The notes beneath the pieces were generated by a model. The model ran no database searches, was not told the DNA's origin, and saw nothing but the letters and a program-made list of their open reading frames with translations. Both the position numbers and the translations under genes were made by a program. Of a stretch of DNA of 64,000 nucleotides, positions 54,855 through 63,375 are shown one piece after another (position 1 is the stretch's first letter; every line of letters begins with the position of its first letter). This stretch comes from an uncultured Pelagibacteraceae bacterium. Lineage in GTDB: Bacteria > Pseudomonadota > Alphaproteobacteria > Pelagibacterales > Pelagibacteraceae. The stretch is taken from positions 265,200 to 329,199 of the forward strand of contig CACNRD010000001.1 in the NCBI GenBank assembly GCA_902622795.1, given 5' to 3'.

Positions 54855-55376
54855 TTATTGATCTTCTTGAGTATCTTCTTTAGCTGGCTCTTCACTATCT
54901 GAAATTTCATCTAAAGATACTTCACCATCTTCACTCATAGTTTCTTCACCATTTATACTATCAACATCAGCTTTTGCAGTTTCAGATAATTCTGCTAAAT
55001 CTTCTTTTGTAACTTGAATTTTTTCTGGAGTTTTTCTTGCTCTTTTTGATGGAAGAATTGGGGTTCCACTTTTAGAAATTTCACCTTTGTATAAATTTTC
55101 AAAATCATCACCTATATCTTCATCATCTTCTGCAGTGTCATCAACTTGTTCAACATGTTTTCTAAGTTTATAAACTGCACTATCGGTTAAATCAGATACT
55201 TGAATTTTTTCTTCTGCAATTTCTCTTAACGAAATAACTGTATTTTTATCATTATCTCTATCAATTGTTGGTTCTATACCAGCATTTAATTGAGTGGCTC
55301 TCTCTTTCGCTACTAATACTAATTCATAGGGGCTATCTACTTTATCGATGCAGTCTTCTACAGTTACTCTTGCCAT
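54855..55376 (-). CDS. rpoZ: RNA polymerase omega subunit with long acidic tail
   Basis: A 173-residue protein. Residues 1-75 are a standard omega subunit: [29 protein letters not shown] and the [11 protein letters not shown] segment. The remaining about 98 residues are rich in D, E, S and T, with one basic patch [11 protein letters not shown], and should be disordered. Omega is normally 70-130 residues, so the tail is long. Confidence 0.93.
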   Translation of the reverse strand: MARVTVEDCIDKVDSPYELVLVAKERATQLNAGIEPTIDRDNDKNTVISLREIAEEKIQVSDLTDSAVYKLRKHVEQVDDTAEDDEDIGDDFENLYKGEISKSGTPILPSKRARKTPEKIQVTKEDLAELSETAKADVDSINGEETMSEDGEVSLDEISDSEEPAKEDTQEDQ

Positions 55377-55419
55377 GCGCAGTATCTATACAGTGAACCC
55401 TATAAAATCAAGCAGTTTT

Positions 55420-56625
55420 TTATATATATTGAGGATTTAGCTTACTTCTAACTAAATAAAGCAGAATTATTGAGGTCAAAATATAGGCACCTGAAACTAT
55501 AGCTATTTGCTCAATTGAAAAATTAATATCTATAAGAAGACCAAATAAAGCTGTTCCAAAAGCAGTAGCAAATACCATTAAAGCTGTTGTGAGAGCTTTA
55601 ATAGATCCAATATGCTTAACACCATAAATTTCAGCCCATGTAGATGATCCTAAAACATTAGCTAGGCCGTTAGTAATACCTAACAAACCAAAGAAAAAAA
55701 ATGATGAAATCTCAACATCAAAATAGAAAAGGACTACAGTTGAAAAAAAAAGAGGAACATTCATATAAATCAATAATTTTCTGCTAGTAAATTTATCAAT
55801 CAAGAAACCTGAAATAAATAATGTTACCACAGATAATATTGAGTAAACCATGAAGGATTGTGCAATTACATATGGGCCCCAACCTTTTGAACTGGTTATA
55901 AAAGATTGGTAAACAAATGTGCCTGTTGCAATCCAGGGCATAGCTAACATGGTCATACAAATAATATAAAATCTGTAATCTTTCAAAACTTCAATTCTTT
56001 TCCATTGTTTTATCGGTTTGGTGATGATTTCATTATTGCTTTCTTCTCTGGTATCAAGTTTAACTTCTTTGACTAAAAAATATGTAGCAATTGGTAAAAC
56101 TATAATTACTAAAACAGAAATAGAAACCCAAATATCTCTCCAGTGAATAAATGTAAGTAAAAAAACAATTAAAACAGGTAATATAAATTCTGCTAAAGAT
56201 AAACCTAACCAACCTATGCTTAAAGCTCTACCTCGATTTTTTTCAAAAAACCGAGAAATTGTTGTAGTTGCAGTATGGCTTGATAAACCTTGTCCTGATA
56301 ATCGCATTAAAAAGATTCCAATAAACAAAAAAATAACAGAGGAAATTTTTGAAAATATGAAACAAGAAATTGATAAAAATATAATTACATAAGATGCAAA
56401 TTTTAATATATTCACATCATCTATTTTTTTTCCAATCCAAACTAAAACAATACTACTTAATAATGTTGCAGATGCATAGATTGAGCCAAATTGTCCATGT
56501 GTAATAGATAAAGCATCCCTAATACTTGAATTAAATAAACCAAGAAAAAAACTCTGTCCAAAACTAGAAAAAAATGTAAAAATAAAACCAAATAGAATTA
56601 CTTTTAAACTTAAACTTTTAAACAT
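55420..56625 (-). CDS. Major facilitator superfamily transporter
   Basis: A 401-residue protein with about twelve helices in two halves separated by a charged central loop (about 190-215, VKLDTREESNNEIITKPIK). The loop-2/3 motif appears as GKKIDDVN, and FENRGRALSIGWLG-like FFEKNRGRALSIGW is near helix 4-5. The family resembles monocarboxylate/oxalate-type MFS proteins. The substrate is unknown. It starts only 11 bases from the divergent dehydrogenase gene. Confidence 0.85.
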   Translation of the reverse strand: MFKSLSLKVILFGFIFTFFSSFGQSFFLGLFNSSIRDALSITHGQFGSIYASATLLSSIVLVWIGKKIDDVNILKFASYVIIFLSISCFIFSKISSVIFLFIGIFLMRLSGQGLSSHTATTTISRFFEKNRGRALSIGWLGLSLAEFILPVLIVFLLTFIHWRDIWVSISVLVIIVLPIATYFLVKEVKLDTREESNNEIITKPIKQWKRIEVLKDYRFYIICMTMLAMPWIATGTFVYQSFITSSKGWGPYVIAQSFMVYSILSVVTLFISGFLIDKFTSRKLLIYMNVPLFFSTVVLFYFDVEISSFFFFGLLGITNGLANVLGSSTWAEIYGVKHIGSIKALTTALMVFATAFGTALFGLLIDINFSIEQIAIVSGAYILTSIILLYLVRSKLNPQYI

Positions 56626-56636
56626 AGATAAAAATT

Positions 56637-57506
56637 ATGACTTGTAATGTTGCTTTCATAGGTCTTGGGGTCATGGGTTACCCGATGGCTGGTTATATAT
56701 CAAAAGCCGGACACAATGTAACTGTTTTTAATAGAACTAAATCAAAAGCTGAAAAATGGATAAATGAATACAAAGGTAAAATGGCTGAAACACCAGCTGA
56801 GGCAGCAAAAGACTCTGAATATATTTTTACGTGCGTTGGTAATGATAACGATTTAAGAGAAGTTACATTTGGTGACAACGGAGCATTCAAAACTATTAAA
56901 AAGGGGTCAGTTTACATTGATAACACCACTGCTTCAGCCACAATAGCTAGAGAAATTCATGAATATGCAAAAAAAAATGGTTTTGGTTCTTTAGATGCGC
57001 CAGTTTCAGGTGGGCAAGCTGGAGCTGAAAATGGTGCACTTACAGTTATGATTGGTGGAGATCAAGCTGATTTCGAAAAAGCGAAAGATAAAATTGATTG
57101 TTACAGTAAAAAAATGAAATTATTGGGAGGTCCTGGTAATGGTCAACTGGCAAAAATGGTTAACCAAATTTGTATAGCTGGTTTAGTCCAAGGTCTGTCA
57201 GAAGCTATCAATTTCGGAATGAGAGCTGGATTAAATATGGAAGATGTTATTGAAGTTATTTCAAAAGGCGCTGCTCAATCGTGGCAAATGGAAAATAGAT
57301 ACAAAACCATGATTGATGATAAGTTTGAATTTGGGTTTGCAGTAGATTGGATGAGAAAAGATCTTAAAATTGCTATGGAAGAAGCTAAAAACAATGGCTC
57401 TCTGCTACCTATAACTGAGTTGGTTGATAAATATTACGGAGAGGTTCAGGAACTGGGTGGAAACAGATGGGATACTTCAAGCTTAATTAGAAGATTTAGA
57501 AAGTAG
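56637..57506 (+). CDS. Beta-hydroxyacid dehydrogenase (3-hydroxyisobutyrate/tartronate semialdehyde reductase family)
   Basis: A 289-residue NAD(P)-dependent enzyme. The dinucleotide motif is FIGLGVMGYPMAGY, the substrate loop DAPVSGGQAGAENG, and the catalytic Lys is in NGQLAKMVNQICIAG. The DRKH-type specificity cannot be read safely, so the substrate may be 3-hydroxyisobutyrate, tartronate semialdehyde or succinic semialdehyde. The start is ATG; 4 bases separate its stop from the next gene. Confidence 0.88.
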   Translation: MTCNVAFIGLGVMGYPMAGYISKAGHNVTVFNRTKSKAEKWINEYKGKMAETPAEAAKDSEYIFTCVGNDNDLREVTFGDNGAFKTIKKGSVYIDNTTASATIAREIHEYAKKNGFGSLDAPVSGGQAGAENGALTVMIGGDQADFEKAKDKIDCYSKKMKLLGGPGNGQLAKMVNQICIAGLVQGLSEAINFGMRAGLNMEDVIEVISKGAAQSWQMENRYKTMIDDKFEFGFAVDWMRKDLKIAMEEAKNNGSLLPITELVDKYYGEVQELGGNRWDTSSLIRRFRK

Positions 57507-57510
57507 TAGT

Positions 57511-58110
57511 ATGCAACCTGCATATTACGAAGATTTTAGTGAAATAAAAAAAAAAATTTGGATAATGTTAGAGGATGCAGTTTCAAACCGCAACTCTCAG
57601 TTTAGAATTCCAACTTTTATTTGTGGTTTTAATTCGGATATAAATGGAAGAATTGTTGTTTTAAGAAAAGTAGATAGACAAAATAATTTAGTTCAATTTC
57701 ATAGCGATATTAGATCTGATAAAATCGAAATAATAAAAAAAAATTCAGACGCTGCAATGTTATTTTACGACAAAGAAGAAAAAATCCAAGTAAGATTAAA
57801 AATTGAATGTATCATTAATCATGAAAACAATATTACAAAAGAATCTTGGGAAAAAACACAGCACATAAGTAGAAAGTGTTATTTAGTTGATAATGGGCCA
57901 GGAACAGAGTCTGCAATTCCAACTTCAGGTTTAAAACCTGAGCTTGACAATTTTGATTATAGTAAAGAGCAAAGTGAAAAAGGTTATAAAAATTTTACAG
58001 TTATTCAGTGTAAAATAAAATCTATGGAATGGCTTTATCTGGCAGCCAAAGGTCACCGTAGGGCCAAGTTTGATTTAGATAATAATAAAAATAGTTGGTT
58101 AGTTCCTTAA
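57511..58110 (+). CDS. Pyridoxamine 5'-phosphate oxidase-like FMN-binding protein
   Basis: A 199-residue split-barrel flavoprotein of the Alr4036/PNPOx-like group: FRIPTFICGF, GRIVVLRKVDR, QFHSDIRSDKIEIIKKN and the C-terminal KSMEWLYLAAKGHRRAKF. True PdxH proteins share this fold, but the length and C-terminus fit the uncharacterised group. It is cotranscribed with the dehydrogenase and converges on the hydratase gene with a 4-base overlap. Confidence 0.78.
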   Translation: MQPAYYEDFSEIKKKIWIMLEDAVSNRNSQFRIPTFICGFNSDINGRIVVLRKVDRQNNLVQFHSDIRSDKIEIIKKNSDAAMLFYDKEEKIQVRLKIECIINHENNITKESWEKTQHISRKCYLVDNGPGTESAIPTSGLKPELDNFDYSKEQSEKGYKNFTVIQCKIKSMEWLYLAAKGHRRAKFDLDNNKNSWLVP

Positions 58111-58874
58111 TTAAAGGTAGCTTCAACTTTACCAAAAGCAGAGGATGTGACCTGAATGAATTTATTTTCATTAATTGGAATTGGAAAACCATAAGCTCCA
58201 GTTAAAATTAAATCTCCTTTTTTTAAATAATTATTTTTTTTTTCTTGTTCTTTAATTAACCAGTCTAATTCTGAAAGCATATCATTTGGCCATATTTTAT
58301 TAGTCCAAGTATCTATTATTTCTTTATCATAGATTAGTTTAAGATCAGTCTCGATCTTTTCATGGGATATTTTTGTTTCAGGACCTATTACAATCCCCGC
58401 ATGAATTGCGTTATTTGCTAAAAGTTCTGCTCCATATGGTTCGCTTCCATAAAAGACTAAATTATGAATTTCAATAAGGGGATAAACCCCCTCTAAAGAT
58501 TGTAGAATGTAGTCAAAAGATGCTAAATCAGGTTTAATATCACGATTTAATATAACTCCAAATTCTGCCTCCATAGCAGGATTTGTATAATCTTTTTTAT
58601 TCAAGATTACTCCACTATTGTGCAATTCATTTTTCCAGAGATAGCCACAAGCAGGTTGGGTAAACCCCATTTTCTTTTGTGTATCCTTAGAAACACAACC
58701 AATTTTATAACCAATTATCTCCTCACCTCTCTTCTGTCTTAATCTTGCAACATTTGATTGGATTAGAAGCGCCTCCTCATTACTTATAATTTTTTTTTCT
58801 TTAAAAATTGTTCCTGGATTTTTTAAGTCATAATCTTGTAAGATTTTATTTGCAATTGTTTCTATTTTTTCCAT
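58107..58874 (-). CDS. 2-keto-4-pentenoate hydratase-type enzyme (MhpD family)
   Basis: A 255-residue protein of the FAH/MhpD superfamily. RGEEIIGYKIGCVSKDTQKKMG (in part), PAMEAEFGVILNRD with its metal-binding Glu pair, YPLIEIHNL and GDLILTGAYGFPIPI are typical. Members hydrate 2-oxo-4-enoates or decarboxylate 2-oxo-3-enedioates in catechol-type pathways. No ring-cleavage partner lies nearby except a tautomerase at 62930, so the pathway is open. Confidence 0.82.
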   Translation of the reverse strand: MEKIETIANKILQDYDLKNPGTIFKEKKIISNEEALLIQSNVARLRQKRGEEIIGYKIGCVSKDTQKKMGFTQPACGYLWKNELHNSGVILNKKDYTNPAMEAEFGVILNRDIKPDLASFDYILQSLEGVYPLIEIHNLVFYGSEPYGAELLANNAIHAGIVIGPETKISHEKIETDLKLIYDKEIIDTWTNKIWPNDMLSELDWLIKEQEKKNNYLKKGDLILTGAYGFPIPINENKFIQVTSSAFGKVEATFN

Positions 58875-58893
58875 TTTTTAAATTAGTCCTTTT

Positions 58894-58924
58894 TAGTGTA
58901 CTTAGTTAGCTTAAGAGTACACTA
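58894..58924. repeat. Inverted repeat between the hydratase and the HExxH protein genes
   Basis: TAGTGTACT (58894-58902) and AGTACACTA (58916-58924) are perfect complements, with further CTTA/TAAG pairing inside. No T-tract follows on the minus strand beyond AAAAA, so it is not a clear terminator. It lies 20 bases before the hydratase ATG and may be an operator or an RNA hairpin. Confidence 0.5.
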
Positions 58925-58945
58925 CTCAATTTTGCTTCCTTATTA

Positions 58946-60217
58946 TTAATAATTAATTTTTTGTAAAATATTCCCTTCAACACCTAAGAGATAATAACCT
59001 TGGCTATCTTTACTGAAATTTCTCGTAGAGCAACTTGGACCAAATCTTGTCTTCCAATTATATCTTCCAGCTTCTTTTAATTTATTTATGATTTTTAAAT
59101 AATTTGGATGCTTATATTTTCCAAGCTCAAATAAGCAAAAAATTTTATACGGATCATATGGATTTTCTCTAGTAGGTGTTATGTAAACTGAGTCCATTAA
59201 TTGTGGACACATCTCTATATCGTGCGCATAGATTTTTCCAATTCTAGGACTACTAGGATCTACTGAATTTAACATTAACCTTGAGTCTCTGTTTGCATAA
59301 TGATTGTTTTTTATACCTGGTATACAATTTGTCCCCATCCCTTGAGTATGAAGTAATTCGTGCAATGCAATTGCAGCTTTTCTTTTGTCAGTACCAACAG
59401 ATTTATTTCGTAAAAATATTGAACCAAATCCTACTCCTGCCTCTCCACCGTCGACACTATTGATATCAGCGAAATTAAAATAAATTTTTTTATTATTTGT
59501 TTGACCTTTTTTTTTATATAAAAAAGGTGTTATGCTATTGTTGGCGTATTTATGAAGATTTTTAAAGTTTTTATCCATTCTTATAAAAGTAATATCTAAT
59601 TTTCCATCTGATCTATAATCTAGCTTGTATTTACGTGGAACCTTGTCGCCTTTTTTATTTTTACTAGTAGAAATTTCCATCCATTTATTTGCCATTAAAA
59701 TAATTTTTTCCATTTTCCCATTTATATCTAATTCTCTATCTTCACTATCTTTGGCTAATAGATAGTTAAAATGAATTTGGTAATCATCATTTACATCAGG
59801 TTGATCCTCAAAAAATCTTCCAGGTTTTTTGTCATTTTCATCAATTTCCAAATTCATATTTGCACTTGCAACAGGTTCATCAATTTTTGTCCAAACAATT
59901 TTGTCGTTAATTGCAAACAAAAAACATTCATTTTGAGTGTACTTTTTTGCTCCTTTCATACAGTTTTTGTATGCTTGTTCATGTGCTTTATCATTTATTT
60001 CTTTTACAATTTTAAATCCAGTTGCCCATCCTCCTTCACTTGTTGATCCATAAAAAATTAATTTTTGTTTCTTTTTTTGAGATTTCTTAAGTTGTTTTTT
60101 GTACCATTCTTCAAAATCATTCCAATAATGAATCTCTCCTGAACCTGGGACTTTAATTTCTGCAAAAATATTGTTTGTTAAAAATAAGGAAAATAAAATT
60201 ATAATAAACTTTTTCAT
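58946..60217 (-). CDS. Secreted protein with HExxHxxGxG zinc-protease-like motif
   Basis: A 423-residue protein. The signal peptide (about 19 residues) ends NNIFA before EIKVPGSG. A mixed region of unknown fold (about 20-235) precedes a stretch with ALHELLHTQGMGTNC (H286, E287, H290, G293, G295), which matches the zinc site of gluzincin/metzincin-like peptidases. SRLMLNSVD follows about 20 residues later, as a Met-turn might. The mature protein has about eight Cys, possibly disulfide-bonded. No known family is recognised; peptidase activity is inferred only from the motif. Confidence 0.65.
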   Translation of the reverse strand: MKKFIIILFSLFLTNNIFAEIKVPGSGEIHYWNDFEEWYKKQLKKSQKKKQKLIFYGSTSEGGWATGFKIVKEINDKAHEQAYKNCMKGAKKYTQNECFLFAINDKIVWTKIDEPVASANMNLEIDENDKKPGRFFEDQPDVNDDYQIHFNYLLAKDSEDRELDINGKMEKIILMANKWMEISTSKNKKGDKVPRKYKLDYRSDGKLDITFIRMDKNFKNLHKYANNSITPFLYKKKGQTNNKKIYFNFADINSVDGGEAGVGFGSIFLRNKSVGTDKRKAAIALHELLHTQGMGTNCIPGIKNNHYANRDSRLMLNSVDPSSPRIGKIYAHDIEMCPQLMDSVYITPTRENPYDPYKIFCLFELGKYKHPNYLKIINKLKEAGRYNWKTRFGPSCSTRNFSKDSQGYYLLGVEGNILQKINY

Positions 60218-60340
60218 ATCAAAGATATTAAATCAGAAAAATCTCAAAAAAAACAGTATTTATAGAATTTTTATTGAGACAATTTGTAAAAGAAAATTGT
60301 ATCATCTCATGCTAGGTTATTAGTTTTAAAGGAGGAAATA

Positions 60341-60667
60341 ATGAAAGCATATATAATGGGAAACTACACTGAAAAAGCTTTTCAAGGTTTTTTAAAAGAT
60401 CCTAAAAGTGATAGAAAAGCAGTTGTAGAACAATTAACAAAAGCAATGGGTGGAACAATGCATAGTATGGACATCGTTCGTGGTTCATATGACTTTGTTG
60501 TTGTAAATGAATTAACTAGTTTTGAAGATTTTGCAGCAGTTAAGCTTGTAGTGGAAGCTTCAGGTGCTGTTAAAAATTTAACAATGTTAGAAGCAATAGA
60601 TTTTAATAAAGCTACAACTAAAGCAAGTGAAGTTGCTTCAGGTGCATATAAAGCGCCAGGTCAATAA
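60341..60667 (+). CDS. GYD-domain protein
   Basis: A 108-residue protein of the GYD family: GNYTEKAFQGFLKDP, then VRGSYDFVVVNEL holding the name-giving G-x-Y-D, and VVEASGAVKNLTMLEAID. The fold is ferredoxin-like; the function is unsettled. A strong Shine-Dalgarno (AGGAGG, 60330-60335) precedes the ATG. It converges on the DUF779 gene. Confidence 0.85.
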   Translation: MKAYIMGNYTEKAFQGFLKDPKSDRKAVVEQLTKAMGGTMHSMDIVRGSYDFVVVNELTSFEDFAAVKLVVEASGAVKNLTMLEAIDFNKATTKASEVASGAYKAPGQ

Positions 60668-60677
60668 TTAAGATTGA

Positions 60678-61028
60678 TTAATTTTTTTTGTCGTTATCGA
60701 CTACTAAGCAGATTTCTGATTTAGTCAGAAATCTGCGACCTGTTCCATTATCTAATGAGAACATGCCACCTATTCCTTTAACAGCATCTATTGTTAAATC
60801 AGTATGTTTCCACTTTTCATATTGATCTGCATTCATATAAAAAGGGACTCCACCAATTTCACCTAATTTCAAATCATTGTCGCCTAATGGAAATTCACCT
60901 TCTTGAAAACACATTGGCGCACTACCATCACAACAGCCACCAGATTGATGAAACATTAATTTTTCACCATATTTTTCTTGCAGCTCAGATAATAGATTTA
61001 ATGCTGAATTAGTTGCGGATACTTTCAT
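60678..61028 (-). CDS. DUF779 family protein, aldehyde dehydrogenase partner
   Basis: About 116 residues with the DUF779 pattern FHQSGGCCDGSAPMCF, GVPFYMNADQYEKW and ENGTGRRF-like LDNGTGRRFLT. The three Cys suggest metal binding. The family usually sits beside ExaC/AldB-type aldehyde dehydrogenases, as here. ATG 61028 is chosen because the upstream ATG 61046 lies inside the stem of a perfect hairpin. The role is unknown. Confidence 0.83.
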   Translation of the reverse strand: MKVSATNSALNLLSELQEKYGEKLMFHQSGGCCDGSAPMCFQEGEFPLGDNDLKLGEIGGVPFYMNADQYEKWKHTDLTIDAVKGIGGMFSLDNGTGRRFLTKSEICLVVDNDKKN

Positions 61029-61039
61029 TTTTAAACTAC

Positions 61040-61064
61040 GGCCCATGATTTAGAATCATGGGCC
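61040..61064 (-). terminator. Perfect 11-bp hairpin between aldehyde dehydrogenase and DUF779 genes
   Basis: GGCCCATGATT (61040-61050) and AATCATGGGCC (61054-61064) are perfect complements around a 3-base loop. The minus-strand sequence after it is GTAGTTTAAAAATG, so the U-tract is weak. It may act as a partial terminator or as an mRNA-stabilising hairpin for the dehydrogenase message. Confidence 0.65.
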
Positions 61065-61082
61065 AGTATATATTATTATTTA

Positions 61083-62627
61083 TTAAAAGAAGCCTAATTT
61101 CTTCTCAGCATAAGAAACATGTAAGTTCTTATTTTGTCTGTAATGATCAAGCATCATTTTGTGAGTTTCTCTACCCACACCTGATTGTTTGTAACCACCA
61201 AATGGAGAGTGAGCTGGATAAGCATGATAACAATTTGTCCATACTATTCCTGCTTGTATTGCTCTACCCATTCTGTAAGCAATATTTCCATTTCTAGTCC
61301 AAACACCTGCGCCTAAACCATAAAGAGTATCATTAGCAATTTCTAATGCTTCTGCCTCATCTTTAAATTTAATTACAGATACTACGGGTCCAAAGATTTC
61401 TTCTTGTGAAATCCTAGATTTGTTATTGGTTTCAAAAATAGTTGGTTGGATATAATTTCCTTTTTCCAGTCCACTATTAAGTTTTCCAACTTCTCCTCCA
61501 GCAAGAACTTTAGCGCCCTCTTTTTTACCAAGATCTAGATAAGATTTAATCTTCTCCATTTGCTCAACTGAAGCTTGTGCTCCAATCATAGTCTCCATTT
61601 TCAATGGATTATCTTGGATAACAGCTTTTGTTCTAGCGATACATTTTTCCATGAATTTATCATAAATAGATTCTTGAACTAATGCTCTACTTGGACAAGT
61701 ACAAACCTCACCTTGGTTTAGATTGAACATTACAAAACCTTCAACACACTTATCTAAAAAATCATCATCTTTATCCATGATGTCCTCAAAGAAAATGTTA
61801 GGAGATTTACCACCTAACTCAAGAGTGATTGGAATAATGTTTTGTGCAGCATACTGCATGATCAATCTTCCAGTTGTAGTTTCACCAGTGAATGCAACTT
61901 TAGCGACTCTTTTAGATGAAGCTAAAGGTTTTCCAGCTTCTAAACCAAAACCGCTAACAATGTTTACAACTCCTGGAGGTAATAAATCTCCAATTAATTC
62001 CATCATAACCATAATTGATGCTGGTGTTTGTTCTGCTGGTTTAAGAACTGAACAATTTCCTGCAGCTAAAGCTGGAGCTAATTTCCATGTCGCCATTAAT
62101 AATGGGAAGTTCCATGGAACTATTTGAGCTACAACTCCTAAAGGCTCAGGTATATTGTAAGAGTATTGTGAGTTACTTATTTCAGCAACAGATCCCTCTT
62201 CTGCTCTAATTACTCCAGCAAAATATCTCCAGTGATCAATCACTAAAGCTATATCTGCGGCCATACATTCTCTAATTGGTTTACCGTTGTCTAAACATTC
62301 AGCAACTGCAAGCATGTCTTTATTTTGCTCAAGAACATCTGCTATTTTGTTAAGAATGATTGATCTTGTCGTAATATCTGTTTTTCCCCATTCTGGAAAA
62401 GCTGCATGAGCTGCATCTAATGCTGCTTCAACATCTTTTTCATTTGATCTAGCAACTGAACAGATAATTTCATTTGATATCGGGCTCGGATTATCAAAAT
62501 ATTTGCCAGATAAAGGCTCTACAAATTTCCCATTTATAAAGTTTCCATATTTTGCTTTATATGGAAATTCTACTTTTAAATGAGATGTGTCTAGAGCTGA
62601 TGACACTTTTAATGCTTCTGCACTCAT
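61083..62627 (-). CDS. NAD-dependent aldehyde dehydrogenase (AldB/ExaC-like)
   Basis: A 514-residue aldehyde dehydrogenase. Motifs seen are [22 protein letters not shown], the ELGGKSPN catalytic Glu region, and the nucleophile in [11 protein letters not shown], with EIFGPVVSV later. Sequence and the DUF779 partner fit acetaldehyde-type AldB/ExaC enzymes that oxidise short aldehydes. ATG 62627 is chosen because AGGAG lies 8 bases upstream; the frame remains open 63 codons further upstream. It is transcribed with DUF779. Confidence 0.93.
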   Translation of the reverse strand: MSAEALKVSSALDTSHLKVEFPYKAKYGNFINGKFVEPLSGKYFDNPSPISNEIICSVARSNEKDVEAALDAAHAAFPEWGKTDITTRSIILNKIADVLEQNKDMLAVAECLDNGKPIRECMAADIALVIDHWRYFAGVIRAEEGSVAEISNSQYSYNIPEPLGVVAQIVPWNFPLLMATWKLAPALAAGNCSVLKPAEQTPASIMVMMELIGDLLPPGVVNIVSGFGLEAGKPLASSKRVAKVAFTGETTTGRLIMQYAAQNIIPITLELGGKSPNIFFEDIMDKDDDFLDKCVEGFVMFNLNQGEVCTCPSRALVQESIYDKFMEKCIARTKAVIQDNPLKMETMIGAQASVEQMEKIKSYLDLGKKEGAKVLAGGEVGKLNSGLEKGNYIQPTIFETNNKSRISQEEIFGPVVSVIKFKDEAEALEIANDTLYGLGAGVWTRNGNIAYRMGRAIQAGIVWTNCYHAYPAHSPFGGYKQSGVGRETHKMMLDHYRQNKNLHVSYAEKKLGFF

Positions 62628-62816
62628 TTTTTTCTCTCCTCTTAGTTTATTATTTTTTATATTATTTGATCTTCTAGATTTATTTAAAGACTTCTTAGTC
62701 GCAGACTTTTTGGTTCCAACTTTTTTAGTCTTAATTTTTTGTTTGCTTTTTATTTTTCTAGAAGTTTTGACTAATTTCTTTTTTTTCTTTTTGGTTTTTT
62801 TAAGCTTTTTAGCCAT
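62628..62816 (-). CDS. In-frame lysine-rich extension or leader ORF upstream of the aldehyde dehydrogenase
   Basis: ATG 62816 opens 63 codons in frame with the dehydrogenase and no stop between. The sequence is dominated by K, S, T, R and N (for example [19 protein letters not shown]), like histone-H1-type bacterial tails. There is no Shine-Dalgarno at 62816, while one is present at 62627. It could give a long isoform with a basic tail, or be a translated leader. It lies within the likely transcript, since the promoter is upstream. Confidence 0.45.
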
Positions 62817-62850
62817 TTATATAATTGAAATTAAAAACCTATTAAAAGAT

Positions 62851-62878
62851 ATTGTAAACAAAACAATTATGACTTCAA
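62851..62878 (-). promoter_or_regulatory. Aldehyde dehydrogenase promoter
   Basis: On the minus strand TTGAAG (62878-62873), a 16-base spacer and TACAAT (62856-62851) resemble a sigma-70 promoter. The start would be near 62844, about 28 bases before ATG 62816, so the lysine-rich ORF is inside the mRNA. Confidence 0.5.
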
Positions 62879-62929
62879 TCTGTAGTTGTACTATTTTGCT
62901 TGTTAAATAATAAAATAATTATTTAATTT

Positions 62930-63370
62930 CTAATTACCTATTTTGGACAATTTTTTTTTTAATTTTTTTGAAAGTTTAGAGAACCATGATTTTTCTTTTC
63001 CTGACTCAGGTAATACTTCTCCATACTCGATCATTTGAGACGGAGGTAAATCAATAATATAGACCCAAACTTGAGTTTCATCGAGTTTAGAATTTTTAAC
63101 TATAATATCTCTAAGATAAGAAATTAATTTATCTTTTGTTTTTTTTGGTCTACCAGCTCTAATTTGACCTAGTAAAAATATTGAAGGCTCTTTTACTTTT
63201 TTACCTCCCATGAAATGATTATTATTTTTTGTTTTATTAAATATTACTTGTGCAAAATAAGTATTTGCTCCTGTTACAACATTATGAACCTTTGTAATTC
63301 CTTTAGCTAAATTTTTTTGCTGTTTTGAGCTTAAAGTAAAATTTGAATTAGTTACTGTATAAGTAGGCAT
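62930..63370 (-). CDS. Tautomerase-superfamily protein (cis-CaaD-like)
   Basis: A 146-residue protein starting MPTYTV, so that after Met removal Pro-1 can act as the catalytic base, as in the 4-oxalocrotonate tautomerase/cis-CaaD group. TYFAQVIFNKTK, GQIRAGRPKKTKDKLI and QVWVYIIDLPPSQMIEYGEVLPE follow the longer cis-CaaD-like pattern. The last about 20 residues are a lysine-rich tail (SKKLKKKLSKIG). The substrate is unknown. Confidence 0.8.
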   Translation of the reverse strand: MPTYTVTNSNFTLSSKQQKNLAKGITKVHNVVTGANTYFAQVIFNKTKNNNHFMGGKKVKEPSIFLLGQIRAGRPKKTKDKLISYLRDIIVKNSKLDETQVWVYIIDLPPSQMIEYGEVLPESGKEKSWFSKLSKKLKKKLSKIGN

Positions 63371-63375
63371 TTAAA

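Noticed and set aside
59771..60046. 91-codon plus-strand ORF opposite the secreted HExxH gene
   Set aside because: Antisense shadow with no family pattern; the opposite frame has a signal peptide and full-length coding character.
60667..60690. Terminator between the convergent GYD and DUF779 genes
   Set aside because: The stem is six A/T pairs only. The T-run is real but overlaps the DUF779 stop; too weak to list.
61723..62127. 134-codon plus-strand ORF opposite the aldehyde dehydrogenase
   Set aside because: Fully antisense to a conserved enzyme. No promoter or ribosome site was seen, and the composition follows the enzyme's codon pattern.
62587..62910. 107-codon plus-strand ORF opposite the lysine-rich extension, rich in F and L
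   Set aside because: Phe/Leu runs are the expected complement of AAA/AAG lysine codons, so the apparent membrane protein is an artefact.
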